From contig CM043954.1 in the NCBI GenBank assembly GCA_014529385.2, positions 3,082,501-3,146,500 on the forward strand: a stretch of 64,000 nucleotides of DNA, given 5' to 3'. The stretch is from Adiantum capillus-veneris (lineage: Eukaryota; Streptophyta; Polypodiopsida; Polypodiales; Pteridaceae). The notes under the pieces are model-generated. The model was not told the origin of the DNA and ran no database searches. It saw only the letters and a program-made list of their open reading frames with translations. Position numbers and translations under genes: made by a program. Within the stretch, counting starts at the first letter, position 1. Every line of letters begins with the position of its first letter. Shown piece after piece: positions 25,797 through 36,602 of this stretch.

Positions 25797-25798
25797 AT

Positions 25799-25810
25799 TG
25801 GTATCAGAGC
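25799..25810 (+). other. Primer binding site, tRNA-iMet
   Basis: A perfect TGGTATCAGAGC, two bases after the 5' LTR. Confidence 0.92.
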
Positions 25811-26157
25811 AAGTTGCGTCCTCCTGGGCTTAGTCGCTAGCTGCTCCAGCACGCCTGCTCACTTTCTCCGATTTCAGTGAGCTTTGGCGAGTGTTCGTAG
25901 GTCGACAAATATTTCGGGTGAGCTCGTAGAGCTCAGTCTACTCAGATTTTTTATACGGGCTCATTTCGGCCTCCGTTTCCACTACAGGCAGTGCTACACA
26001 TGCTATTTCATCATTTTGTGCAGAATTTTTGTCATTGCCGTTTTCTGCATAACAGGTGCCTTATAGTCTTCTACAGTTTGTGCTATATAGCATGTGTTGT
26101 TCCCGCTCCGTTTCTCCTATTTTTGGGCAGTTTTCACATCAGGTGTAGCATTTACCA

Positions 26158-27130
26158 TGGCTGACAACAACAACACAGATGTGTTCAAGATGTTTGCTGT
26201 TGAGGATAGATTGGATGGGGACAATTACCCTATGTGGGCTTATATGATGCAACACGTTCTTGTGTCAAAGGGCGTCTGGAATATTGGGCAGGGCATTGAT
26301 GTACGTCCTGGTTCTGAGGATGTAGGCGATGTTGAGGATGTTGCAGGTCTTGCTGCAAGGATTGCAACTATTAGAGTTGTTTTGCCTACGGCAAAACAAG
26401 CTCGTTGGGATGTAAAGGCTGCGTAGGCTCATGCATTGATTGCATTGTCTGTGAAGCGCACCATTGTTCCTCACATCCGTTCAGCAAAATCTGCAAAACA
26501 GGCTTGGGATATTTTGGCTGGTCTTTATGCAAGTCCTAATGAGGCTAAAATTTCTTTGCTGCGTAAAGAGTTGGAGTCAAAGATTATGCATGAGGAAGAT
26601 GATATGGACACTTTCCTTGCTAGTGTCAAGGATATCAATGAGCAACTTATTTCTGCAGGTGAAGTCATTTCAAACAGTTCCCTTGTGCAGACTGTTCTTG
26701 ATGCCTTACCAAATTCTTACCAGACTTTTGCTAGCACTTGGACACTTATGACCCAAGGAAATCCATAAGTTGTCAAGTTTGATGCATTATGCACATTGTT
26801 GTTGCAAGAGTCACTTTCCAGAAAAAATAGGACTAGACAACGTGCAAATGAACAGGCTTTTATTGCTTCTCAAAGAAAGGGTGGTAACAGCAATGCAGAC
26901 ACTTCTTATGGTTCTCCTACGAGTGGCAAAACTTCTGTTCCTAATGCTTCTACTGGCAGCACTTCGTCTGGCAATTCTGGTGATAAGGGCAAAAAGAAGA
27001 TGCGTTGCCATTATTGTAAAGCTAATGATCACTTGATCAAGTCCTGTCCTAAGTTGAAGGCCAAAGAGGCTAAGAAGAAAGAGGGTGGTTCCACTGCAAA
27101 TGCTTGTTCCACTACAAATGCAGCCATTGT
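26158..27130 (+). pseudogene. Copia gag (two in-frame stops)
   Basis: Starts at ATG 26158 (MADNNNTDVFKMF). It contains the copia gag core (WAYMMQHVLVSKGVWNI, KQAWDILAGLYASPNE, LLRKELESKIMHE, a TVLDALPNSYQTF motif), then a Ser/Thr-rich linker and a CCHC knuckle CHYCKANDHLIKSC. One frame runs the whole way but is interrupted by TAG at 26424-26426 and TAA at 26766-26768. The protein would form the virus-like particle and bind RNA. The minus-strand relic at 2480-3281 encodes the same family. Confidence 0.85.
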
Positions 27131-28576
27131 TGAGTCTTCTGTAAAAGGAGACTGTAATGCTGATGTTGATGCAGAATGGGCTTTTAGCGCAGAGTGCACT
27201 TACAATCCTGTTGTCCATGATGCATGCTTGTTAGTTGCTGCAGATTCACATGTGTGGTTATTTGACAGTGGTGCTACAAAGCACATTACCTCACATCGTG
27301 AATTGTTCACCTCTCTCGAGTCTGTCCCTCATGAGAATTCAATCACTTGTGCCAACAATGCCTCTTATCCAGTTCAAGGAGTTGGAAAGATTGTGCTTAC
27401 TGCTGCAAATGGCACTTCTTTCACACTTGTTGATGCACTTTATGTACCTAGGATCAAGAAGAATCTCTTGTCTGTATCCGCACTTGCTAGACTTGGACTT
27501 GTAGTCAAATTTGTGGATGACAGATGTACAGTTTATGATCTCAGTTTTGATGATGAAATTGTTGCATCTGGCCTTTGTGCGTGGGCTGTATAAGCTCACG
27601 TTGTATGACAAGTGTGGACAAAATTTTGCAAATGTTGTAGTAGATTCAAGGGCTATTTTAGATGCAAAACTTTGGCATGCACATTTTGGTCATCTGAATT
27701 TTGCCAGTTTGCTGCGTTTGCAAAAATCTAATATGGTTTCTTCTTTGCCGCCTCTTGAAGCACCTGTCAAACATGTTTGTGAAGGCTGTATTTTGGGTAG
27801 GATGCAGAGTTCTAAGTTTCCAAAGGATGGTTCAGTTCGGGCCACATGCAGGTTGTAGCTTGTGCATAGTGATGTTTGTGGGCCCATGCAAACTCCGTCC
27901 TTGGGCAATTACCTGTACTTCGGACTTTCATTGATGATTTCTCCAAGCATGCATGGGTATTTCCGCTTAAAGTGAAGTTCGAAGTTTTTATGTGCTTCAA
28001 ACAATTTCTAGCTATGGCAGAAAATGTCTCGAAATGTACTATGGGCACCCTCCGTTCGGATCGAGGGCGGGAGTATATGTCTCATGAATTTAATGCATTT
28101 CTGCCTAGTCGTGGGATAAAACACCAATGTACAATGCCTTATACACCTCAGCAAAATGGTGTTGCTGAGAGGAAAAACAGGTCACTGACGGAAATGGCAC
28201 GATGTATGGTCAAAAGTCAAGCTTTGCCGCATTCTTTTTGGCTTGAGGCCATCATGTGTGCCACTTATGTACTAAACAAGTGTCCTACGAAATCTTTGCA
28301 GTCTATTACTCCATATGAAGCATGGCATGATAGAAAGCCTTCTATTGAGCACATGCGTGTATTTAGCTGTTTGGCAAAGGTTACAAGTTGTATCATCTGC
28401 AAACAAAACGTATTCTCGTTTCACGGGATGTAGTGTTTGTGGAAGATTCTGTTCAGCCCTTGCTGTCATGTACTAGAGACAGTAATGTAAGCTCACAGGA
28501 CATTTATGACACTTTGTTGCCTCTTTTCAGTGGTTGAAATACGAATGTAAGTTCCAATGAGGCAAATGTACAACCT
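27131..28576 (+). pseudogene. Copia protease and integrase (frameshifted)
   Basis: Protease: LFDSGATKH with the catalytic Asp at 27264-27266, then LYVPRIKKNLLS, in frame with gag up to a stop at 27591. After a frameshift, the GAG-pre-integrase motif LWHAHFGHLNFASLLRL and CEGCILG zinc segment lead to a stop at 27856-27858. Integrase catalytic residues are present in pieces: Asp at 27871, Asp in TLRSDRGREYMS at 28059, and Glu in NGVAERKNRS at 28167. Near 28375 a deletion with frameshift removes part of the domain end (FSCLAKV then text matching GYKLYHLQ in another frame). A further stop lies near 28536. Not functional as read. Confidence 0.85.
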
Positions 28577-30355
28577 ATGGGGGTTTCTGAAAATGTTACA
28601 AATCAGCCTATTACTGATGCAGATGTACATGATGTACTTGATGAGGAAAGGGCTAAAAATGAGCAGGCTAGAGGTATGCCAAAATGGCTGGTGCACACTT
28701 TGCGTGACAGTAAATGGGATGCACCTTTGTCCAGTCGTACTCGTTCAGGCTCTCGCCATGCATCTTATGCATCAGATTGTTATGCTTTGGTTGTGTCTAG
28801 CTTACTTGATGTTGAGGAGCCTCTGTCTTTTGATGAAGCAAAGAATTTAGAAAATTGGATGGCTGCCATGCAATCAGAATATGATGCACTTATAGAAAAT
28901 GAAACATGGACTTTATGTGATTTGCCTCCTGGCAAAAAAGCCATTGGTATGAAGTGGATTTACAAGTTGAAATGCAAGCCGGATGGTGAGATCGATCGCC
29001 ATAAGGCCCGACTTGTTGCAAAGGGTTATGCACAGCAAAAAGGCATAGATTATGAAGAGACTTTTGCTCCCACTTGTCGTATGACTACTGTGCGTTTTCT
29101 ATGTGCATTGGCAGCTCATTTTGGTTGGGATGTACATCAATCAAACATTGTTAGTGCTTTCTTGAATGGTGACATATTTGAGGAAGTTTATGTAACGCAG
29201 CCTCGCGGTTTTGTCATAAAAGGACAAGAGGACAAAGTGTGCAGATGTAAGAAGGCTTTGTATGGATTGAAGCAATCTCCCCGTGCTTGGTATGAGAAAG
29301 CTGACACTCATTTGGTTAAACGAGGCTTTCGTAACAGTCCAACAGAAAGCACATTGTATGTAAAGCGTGAGGGTGATGTACTTCTCAATGTGGTTCTTTA
29401 TGTCGATGATCTGCTGATCACTGGACCAAATGAGAGACATATTGCAGAATTTAAGGCTGATTTGAATGCTACTTTCAAGATGAAAGATTTGGGGCTGTTG
29501 CATCATTACTTGGGTATACAGTTTAAGCAGTGTGATGCTGGTATTGCCTTGTGTCAGAAAAGTTACATAGAAACATTGCTATGTAAGTTTGGACTTGAGG
29601 ATTGCAAACCTATTGCCACTCTCATGGAAACAGGTTTGAAGTTGAGTCTACATGATGCTGGCGATCTTGCCGATGTCACTCTTTACCAAACTGCTGTTGG
29701 CTACCTCATTTATGTATGCAACACAAGGCCAGATATTCAGTTTGCAATCTCACAGGTTAGCAGATTTATGCATAGCCCAAGGTCTAAGCATTGGCAGGCT
29801 GTCAAGAGGATTTTCCGCTACCTTAGTGGCACTTTACATCTTGGCTTGTTTTATCCCAAGGGGAGATCATTGCCACTAGACTTACATGCTTTTTCGGACT
29901 CAGATTGGGCTGGTTGTTTTGACACGCGAGTGTCCACAAGTGGTTTTTGTTTCATGCTTGGCAGTTCATGTATATCATGGTTGAGAAAGAAGCAACCTAC
30001 TGTGGCCACTTCAAGTTGTGAGGCTGAGTACATGGCAGTCTTCACAGCTACGGTTGAGTGTGTATGGCTCAGACTCCTTATGGCTGATTTGGGTGTTGGA
30101 CAGGACACTGCCAACACTATCTACACTGACAATCAGAGCGCATTGGCAGTTGCGAGGAACCCATTTTTTCATGCTCGCACAAAGCACATTGAGGTGCATT
30201 ACCACTATGTCAGGGAGAGGCTCTCAGCAGGAGAGATCAGCTTGGCTTATGTGCCAACACAGGACAACCTTGCAGATCTTTTCACAAAGGCATTGTCTCG
30301 TGAGAAGCTTGAAGCTTTCCGCAAAGCTTTGGGCTTACTCCCCTTTGTGGACTGA
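28577..30355 (+). CDS. Copia RT-RNase H, 592 codons, open
   Basis: An uninterrupted frame. It starts with a linker, then the copia RT (RVT_2) with WIYKLKCKPDGEIDRHKARL, FAPTCRMTTVRFL, the catalytic LYVDDLLITG (YVDD at 29399-29410) and DLGLLHHYLGIQF. Next come VGYLIYVCNTRPDI and RNase H with HAFSDSDWAGC, SSCEAEYMA, IYTDNQSAL and HIEVHYHYVRERL. It ends ADLFTKALSREKLEAFRKALG. The product would copy element RNA into cDNA and degrade the template. In the original element this is the C-terminal part of one polyprotein, so the ATG at 28577 is probably not a natural start. Confidence 0.92.
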   Translation: MGVSENVTNQPITDADVHDVLDEERAKNEQARGMPKWLVHTLRDSKWDAPLSSRTRSGSRHASYASDCYALVVSSLLDVEEPLSFDEAKNLENWMAAMQSEYDALIENETWTLCDLPPGKKAIGMKWIYKLKCKPDGEIDRHKARLVAKGYAQQKGIDYEETFAPTCRMTTVRFLCALAAHFGWDVHQSNIVSAFLNGDIFEEVYVTQPRGFVIKGQEDKVCRCKKALYGLKQSPRAWYEKADTHLVKRGFRNSPTESTLYVKREGDVLLNVVLYVDDLLITGPNERHIAEFKADLNATFKMKDLGLLHHYLGIQFKQCDAGIALCQKSYIETLLCKFGLEDCKPIATLMETGLKLSLHDAGDLADVTLYQTAVGYLIYVCNTRPDIQFAISQVSRFMHSPRSKHWQAVKRIFRYLSGTLHLGLFYPKGRSLPLDLHAFSDSDWAGCFDTRVSTSGFCFMLGSSCISWLRKKQPTVATSSCEAEYMAVFTATVECVWLRLLMADLGVGQDTANTIYTDNQSALAVARNPFFHARTKHIEVHYHYVRERLSAGEISLAYVPTQDNLADLFTKALSREKLEAFRKALGLLPFVD

Positions 30356-30420
30356 TCATGTCCTCAGGGCATGTCACTTCCCTTTACTCATGTGCCATCT
30401 CTCATTCACCGCATCACTCC

Positions 30421-30430
30421 AGGGGGGATT
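30421..30430 (+). other. Polypurine tract
   Basis: AGGGGGGATT abuts the 3' LTR, the expected plus-strand primer. Confidence 0.8.
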
Positions 30431-30656
30431 TGTTACCATATACATGTGGTAGTGATGTGTGTGAACACACTAGGACCACCGGGGCATTTTTTCCCTCTTT
30501 AGGAGGTTTTTTCCCTGAGCATTGTATATACGCCTATCACTCTAGGGCTATCTATCTTTCCATTGCACACTAAGTAACACACTCTCTATTGTGTGCCTTG
30601 AGCTTCCTTCATCTTCTCCAAGCTGTGTGTGTGTCTCTGCAACCCTAATTCCAACA
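30431..30656 (+). repeat. 3' LTR of copia element
   Basis: 226 bp, same edges as the 5' LTR, followed by the target duplication AAAAT. Confidence 0.93.
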
Positions 30657-31006
30657 AAAATGTTGCAATTAGAGTTTGGCATCTTATCCCCTCCCTTCTT
30701 CTTGTGTATGTGTGAGAAAACATCCCATCAAATGTCACTTCTTTCCTTTCTAACAATTACCCCCTCCATGGAGATACCTCCTAAGAAGGGACAACTAGAT
30801 ATTAATGATGTGTTGAGCAATCTTCACGTTGAGAGCTAACAAGAGACAACTAGTATTGATGTGTGCTTGAAAATCTTCATTGGGAATCATGCAATGGAAA
30901 GAACAACTAGAACATAGGAGGGGAGAGGGAGTTCCTCAGCATCAATGTGGCTACCTTTGAGAAGCCTCTTAGAAAAGCTTGCTTTTCCACAGCTTATAGA
31001 GGTGAC
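30657..31006 (+). pseudogene. BRI1-like receptor kinase copy B, juxtamembrane part
   Basis: The continuation of locus B between two LTR elements. In one frame it reads EFLSINVATFEKPLRK and, after a one-base shift, KLAFPQLIEVT. In BRI1-type kinases this segment leads directly into the kinase N-lobe. It aligns with copy A at about 9590-9805. It ends at GTGAC (31002-31006), the target duplication of the next element, and resumes at 33379. Confidence 0.75.
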
Positions 31007-31334
31007 TGTAAGGTGTGAGCTTTGTCCTAGAGTCACTAGAGTATGAGTCAAGGAGAGAAAAGGTGGAATTATCCCACATGTAGTGGTGCAAGGTTGTAGA
31101 GTTACTTAAAGCTCATTTCTTGAATAAACAAATCCATTCCATGTTTGCATTACATCTCTCTTGTTTATGGTGAGCTTGTGATGGGTTAGCAAACTCAAGA
31201 TCGTGTTTATGAGTCCAAGTTAATCTATCTTGGAACCTAATTCGCTTGAGTGATAATCTAGCCTACACACACTCACTTGTGTGCACGATGTTTGTCTTTC
31301 ATCCACCATAGCTAGCACGATCCCATCCCCATCA
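31007..31334 (+). repeat. 5' LTR of non-autonomous element
   Basis: 328 bp, TGTAAGGTGTGAGC to CCCCATCA. Two bases later comes TGGTATCAGAG (31337-31347), the primer site. Confidence 0.92.
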
Positions 31335-32914
31335 AGTGGTATCAGAGTTGTGGTGTGCTAGCTAGGCTTATTGCTATGCTCGTGTTTGTAAAGAGCGATT
31401 AGCATTCCATAATTATCATTAGCAAGATCAATTAGGTTTACTCTCCTAGTGCATATCTCATACCTAATTAGTGTTCCATTGGCTAGCATGAGGATGTTAT
31501 TGAGTTAAAGACTCTTGGGCCACTACTCACTGGCTAATTGGAAGCCTAATTAGCATTAGAGCTCATTAATTTGTCATTAGCAACTTGCATTTGCATTTTA
31601 GATTGCATTCAAGCCTACTTTCGCTCTTCCTGCATCAATAGCTGCTCCTCGCTTTAGCATCCTCACTTTAGCAAAATTGGCACTTGCAATTGGTGTGTGT
31701 GCGTATCCCATGTCTCGAGAGCTTTCATTTGAGCCTATGCATGCCAAATTTGAGTTATTTCCCAAGCATTAATGCTCCAATTGAGTTTTGCTTAATCAAG
31801 CTTGCTCTCTCGATTTTCTGTTTGCAGATCCTCAAATTGAGAAATTGTGTGTGTGTGACACATTAAGTGCTTGACAATCTTTTAAGTCACACCTTCTTTT
31901 TGGATCAATCTTGTGAGAACCTCCAAGATCCTAAAAAGGGTGCACACATGTGATTGGCCACCTGACGGACTCCAAGTGAGGCGCTCAACCACATTGCAAA
32001 AGATTTTCGGGTCCGAACGGACTCTGGTCGACTAGCACAATGATTTTGTGACCGTTCGCTGGTGACTAGTTCCTTGGGCACCAAGGACATCAACCGAACG
32101 CCTCTATTCATCCCTATTCAATTCAACCAGCCAACGATGGACCTCATCGCTACGGTAAGCTGCATATTAGACTCATTTCGGGTCCACGTCTGTAGAGGGC
32201 CTCTTGCCACAGTTACTCCAAATCCCCAAGTTTCCAGCCCCTCATAGGGGTGTTGTCCCACGACCCTATGCACACAAAGGGTGCCTCTTGGCTATAGAAG
32301 GGTGCAGTCCCATGCGATAACGAAAGCATAAGCATCAAGCCCTTGTGGAGGGCAATTCCCACGAGCAGAAGAGCATCACCTAAGCATGAAAAGTATTTCA
32401 TTATCAAAGCGCCTCAAGACCAAGTACTTCAACAAGACTAAGAATTCAATAGTTCATCAAACATTACAAAAGGATTTCAAGGCTTCAATAAACACAACTT
32501 TAAGTATGTATGCCATGCCTATATAAGGCATTTGTTTTGAGTTCAAGCTCGAGGGGAGGAGCAAAGAATTATCATGAAATTTCCATATGTTATGCACTTA
32601 GTTTACATGATTTTCCACAAACTTTATTTTTGCGTCGTGTACAAATTCTTGCATCCATATTTGCATGCACTCAATGCAAAATAAAAAGAGCTTCTATGAT
32701 GTATGGAGTTCCAAACACTGGCCTTGGAGAGTCTCCAAGTGCAAAGACCGCTCCAAGGCACCATGGGGAAACTTGCCAACAACAACAACAGAAACTACAA
32801 AGGAAAGAAACCTATCAAAGGATCGACTCATGTAGTGGAGGACGAAGAAGAAGATAAAAACCAAGGCGAGAACAACATGGTCTACTGCAACGACATACTG
32901 TGAAGATTGTAGCC

Positions 32915-33062
32915 TCTCTTCAAGGGGAGGAATTTTTTGTCATCCTTTGTGTATCTCATCCTTAGTGGATATCTGTTGACATCCTGTGTGGATACCGTGT
33001 CATCCTTCGTGGATATAAGAATCTTCAATGTATTGTCCTAATCCAAACCTCAAGGGGAGGAT
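32915..33062 (+). repeat. Duplicated purine tract flanking short tandem repeats
   Basis: CAAGGGGAGGA occurs at about 32921 and again at 33052, directly before the 3' LTR. Between them about four degenerate units of TCATCCTTNGTGGATAT (roughly 22-26 bp each) are arranged in tandem. The right copy is the functional polypurine tract by position. Confidence 0.7.
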
Positions 33063-33378
33063 TGTAAGGTGTGAGCTTTGTCCTAGAATCACTAGAGTAT
33101 GAGTCAAAGGAGAGAAAAGGAATCCCACATGTAGTGGTGCAAGGTTGTAGAGCTACTTAAAGCTCATTTCATGAATAAAGAAATCCATTCCATGTTTGCA
33201 TTACATCTCTCTTGTTTGTGGTGAGCTTGTGATGGGTTAGCAAACTACTCAAGATCGTGTTTATGAGTCCAAGTTAATCTATCTTGGAACCTAATTTGCT
33301 TGAGTGATAATCTAGCCTACACACACTCACTATGTTTGTCTTTCATCCTCCCTAGCTAGCACGATCCCATCCCCATCT
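33063..33378 (+). repeat. 3' LTR of non-autonomous element
   Basis: 316 bp, homologous to 31007-31334. The last base differs (CCCCATCT instead of CCCCATCA) and GTGAC follows. Confidence 0.92.
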
Positions 33379-33603
33379 GTGACAAACATTTTTAGCTAGG
33401 AGATCCTCATGGGCATAGGGAGCTTCAAGAAGGTGTACAAAGTTGATGTAAAAGATGGGTCTCTGGTTGCCATCAAGTCGCTACAACTCAGCTATCAGGG
33501 AGACAAAGAGTTCATCAGGTTAATGTGGTCTACCCATGTAGACACTCGTAAAACAGAGATCAAAACTCTAACACCATTCTTTGCCAAAGACTTGGCTCTT
33601 TAA
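33379..33603 (+). pseudogene. BRI1-like receptor kinase copy B, kinase N-lobe part
   Basis: The frame at 33409-33603 reads [35 protein letters not shown], i.e. the glycine-rich loop (one Gly altered) and the VAIK lysine of a BRI1/BRL-type receptor kinase. After GDKEF the similarity is lost and the frame runs into unrelated text. Rejoined in sequence order with 30657-31006, it shows that the two LTR elements landed in one older pseudogene or gene fragment. It keeps the invariant Lys that copy A has lost. Confidence 0.75.
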
Positions 33604-35975
33604 AGCCCTAGAAGCACATTGAATTATACATGCACACAACATGATATCTATTTTAAAACTCCATAAACTCCAATTGAAAACATTAAACAAAGATGGTTTT
33701 GTCATCGGCCTTTATTTATCCAAGCATCAGCCAACGTGTTGCTTTATCATCTCATCAATCCTTGGTTTGATTGTACACCAAGGATAGTTTTTGTGAGGAA
33801 GAAACCTTAAGCTTGGTGTAAATTTCTTGGTAAAGCTAGCTTAGATTGATGTACCCTTTCATTGGCAGGCCTCGTGATTTTATCACTTGTTTAATACAAA
33901 GTCTGCTTATCATTGCATCACTGCTAACCATAAAACAAGGTGAAGTCTTCACCAGGGCCTTCAAAAGGCAAAAAAGTGACTATTGAGGGGTCATGAAAGT
34001 TAAAAATCTATTTAAAAAAGGTAAAAACTCAGCCTCTCACTTGCAGTTGAAAGCGAAGCGTTGCTGATATATACTCAAACTGTTAGATTCTACTATTTTT
34101 AGCATCTGTGGAAAGCCAGGAGCTCTCGGATTTTTGAGAATGACACCATGGCAGCTAGCTTCAAGGACATTATCCACGAAAGTAGTGAACTAATTATTGC
34201 CATGGGGAAAAAGAAGAATGAGTGGAGCCAGGCATCTCTAGCGGTCATGACCTCTTGCGACGAGTAAGGGTGAGTGGGTAATGGTTCACTGTTACTTGGT
34301 GTTGTGTAATCCTTCTGATGTCTCAAATGGCCCCTCAAAGCTCGATATGAGCTTGAGGCTACTGTACATTTTTTGATGTTTAATACAATACATCTGCTCA
34401 CAATTGTGAGTTTGGCAAAAATAAAGATACTCTATATTTTTTTGTTAGTCTTTTCAATAAGTTTCTTGGAAAAAAATCAAAACAAAAAAATATTTCAATG
34501 TTTTTAATTAAAAAAGTAGATTTGATAAGCATAAAAAATAATTAGTACTTTTTTTTTGTTGAAATCCTTAAATGAAAATACCCTTTATCAATTTCTCATA
34601 TCATGGGATCTTCATTTGTTCTCTAAAAGCCTTTGTCAAGCATGCCAAAAAATGAATGCACCTTTGGACGTTTGGAGGATAGCATTTAAAAGGCTAGGAT
34701 CTCTTTCTATATAGATTCTTCGCATCCAATCCTAATTTTGCACCAACCTGAAGTAAAATTTTAATAACACCAGGAGTTGAGCTTGCGACGTCAATTGATG
34801 CTTTGAAGTCCCTTTGATAACCATCCCACTTCAACTGTTTCGTTGTCCTCAATGCAACCCTTTCGGAAAAGAAAAAAAATAATTTGCAGCTCAACAAAGT
34901 CTGAACATTCACAGCGGCCGCTTTTGACGACCACATAGGTAGGCACGTTATCCCTCTTCGTACCATGACATCTGTCAGGGTACACCGCTCTTCTTTTTGT
35001 AGTTGATCATACCTCTACCTACCACTTCCCCTTGCCACATGTACTGCTCGCCCACCTTTGCCCTCCATGTCGGTGGCTCGCCTCCATTGCACTTTTGCTT
35101 CAAATTTTCAAAGGGTATCTATTCTACTAATGATGCATTTTTGGACTACATAAGTAGTCCTTAGTGAAGGGTGGATTTTTGGGTACAAATCTGAACCATT
35201 GGAAAAAACTTGTCGATTAATGCCACATGACAAGCTAATGATAAGTTTAAATTATTTTTTATAGGACCTTGTGAGAGGGTATTGAATCTCTGGCTTTAAA
35301 GAGGGGCATTGAGTTTTGTGTCAAACATTAATTTTATGCCTTTGGAATATATTGCAATGTAAATAGTTTATTGTTACACGTTTTTTCAAAAAAACATAAT
35401 ATTGTATTGTGACACTACATGTTTAAATATAATATGTTACTTTTTATTTTTCTCAAAGAAGCTTTTTATTATGAATTTCTTTTCAATAGCCTTATGTAGG
35501 CCATAGTGAATTTTCACCTTGTTTGAATAAAATCCAGGTACTCATTCACAAGAATTTTAAGTTCCATAGGGACAGTTGTCAAACAAGCTGGTACCTCTAA
35601 TCATTCACAAGACTTTTTGGCCTGCCCAAAGGGCTAAGGCCATAGTGGTGGCTTGCATTTTTTCTTAGGGAAAAATATGAGATGGGTTTTATAAATAAGT
35701 GTGGAAAATAAAAATTAAAGTGTGTTGTTTTGAGTGGTTCTTGAGAAGATGGGTACATTGGATTCCGAATGGTGGACGTTGGGTGCAAGCTGGAACTGCC
35801 AGTCTTAAAGTGGGGTTGGTGGGAGGGCCTTATAATGAGTGGATTGCTTATCATTCCTCCCTCTTTTGGAGCGGAGCCTTGTGGAGGTCTCCTTAGGGTT
35901 AGGGCTCATGAGCCCCTTAGTAGGGTAGGCGTGCCCTAAGGCGAGTCAATGGCGGTTCTTGGTCATAGGTTTGCG
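33604..35975. other. No confident gene
   Basis: AT-rich sequence. A 39-codon frame from about 34148 (MAASFKDIIHESSELIIAMG) looks protein-like but is unassigned. GGCCTCGTGATTTTATCAC (about 33867) and a TTCCATAGGGACA...TTGTC block (about 35562) are shared with 59120-59185, so fragments of one repeat family are present in separate places. Confidence 0.35.
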
Positions 35976-35980
35976 CTGCG

Positions 35981-36589
35981 TGTGCGCGTATGTCGCACGT
36001 GTCAATGCAAAGGAACTTGCCGATACACCGTGTGCGAGCCACAAATGGCTCCAAGCACACAACAAGCCTAAACTAGTAAGCTCAAAGAAGGCGATGGTGT
36101 GTCACTCACCGCTCTACGCTTGCTTCGTGGAGGATTCCTCGCTGCGAAGAAGAAGGAGACGCCGCTACGCCGCGCTCAACCGCTTCACCGCCGTCGTGTC
36201 TTCGTAATGCTCGATCGCCCACACACTCTCTCTCTCTCACACACACACACACATACACACACACACAAGGAGGTGAAGAAGAAGGAGATGGAGATGGAGA
36301 TGGAGCAAGAGCACTCTTCTATTGCACAAAGGAGAGAATGAGTCAATTTTAGGTTTAGTTGACTTTTATATGAGCTCGCCCCATTCACACTTGGGCGCCC
36401 ATGCTTAGCCAACTAATCCCTTGAATGTTCCAGTTAGAGTGCGCCTCTCATCGGCGATCACTCTTACCCTTTTCCTATTGGACCGACAAGCCCGGTACCT
36501 GACTCTACCAAATAAATAATACAATGTCCGCCGTAGGTTACAACGTCCGTCGTAGGTAATAGGGTGTCCGTGAGCCGTGAGGGTTAACA
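35981..36589 (-). repeat. 3' LTR of the gypsy element
   Basis: 609 bp. Minus-strand edges are TGTTAACCC and ...GCACA. A TATAAAA box is encoded at 36370-36364. It carries TC/CA and GATGGA microsatellites and CGTCCGTCGTAGG repeats that differ in number from the other LTR. Confidence 0.93.
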
Positions 36590-36602
36590 TGCCCCCCTTC
36601 CT
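36590..36602 (-). other. Polypurine tract
   Basis: The minus strand reads AGGAAGGGGGGCA directly before the 3' LTR. A close copy lies inside the element at 38490-38505. Confidence 0.85.

Larger units (their letters stand above)
25570..30656 (+). mobile_element. Complete Ty1/copia retrotransposon with 5-bp TSD
   Basis: A 5.09-kb element with LTRs of 227 and 226 bp that begin TGTTACC and end CCAACA. It has an initiator-Met primer site, gag, protease, integrase, RT and RNase H in copia order, and a polypurine tract. The 5-bp target duplication AAAAT lies at 25565-25569 and 30657-30661. By eye the LTRs differ at about seven substitutions plus one indel (about 3%). The coding part is broken by stops and frameshifts in gag, protease and integrase, while RT-RNase H is fully open. 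It landed inside receptor-kinase locus copy B. Confidence 0.95.
31007..33378 (+). mobile_element. Non-autonomous LTR element with GTGAC TSD
   Basis: A 2.37-kb element with LTRs of 328 and 316 bp (start TGTAAGGTGTGAGC), an initiator-Met-type primer site at 31337 and a polypurine tract before the 3' LTR. The perfect 5-bp target duplication GTGAC lies at 31002-31006 and 33379-33383. The 1.7-kb interior has no RT, integrase or protease, so it must have been mobilised in trans (a LARD/TRIM-like element). The only protein-like text is a 66-codon frame at 32703-32903 ending KGSTHVVEDEEEDKNQ. The LTRs differ by a 12-bp gap (CTTGTGTGCACG region) and a few substitutions. Confidence 0.93.
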
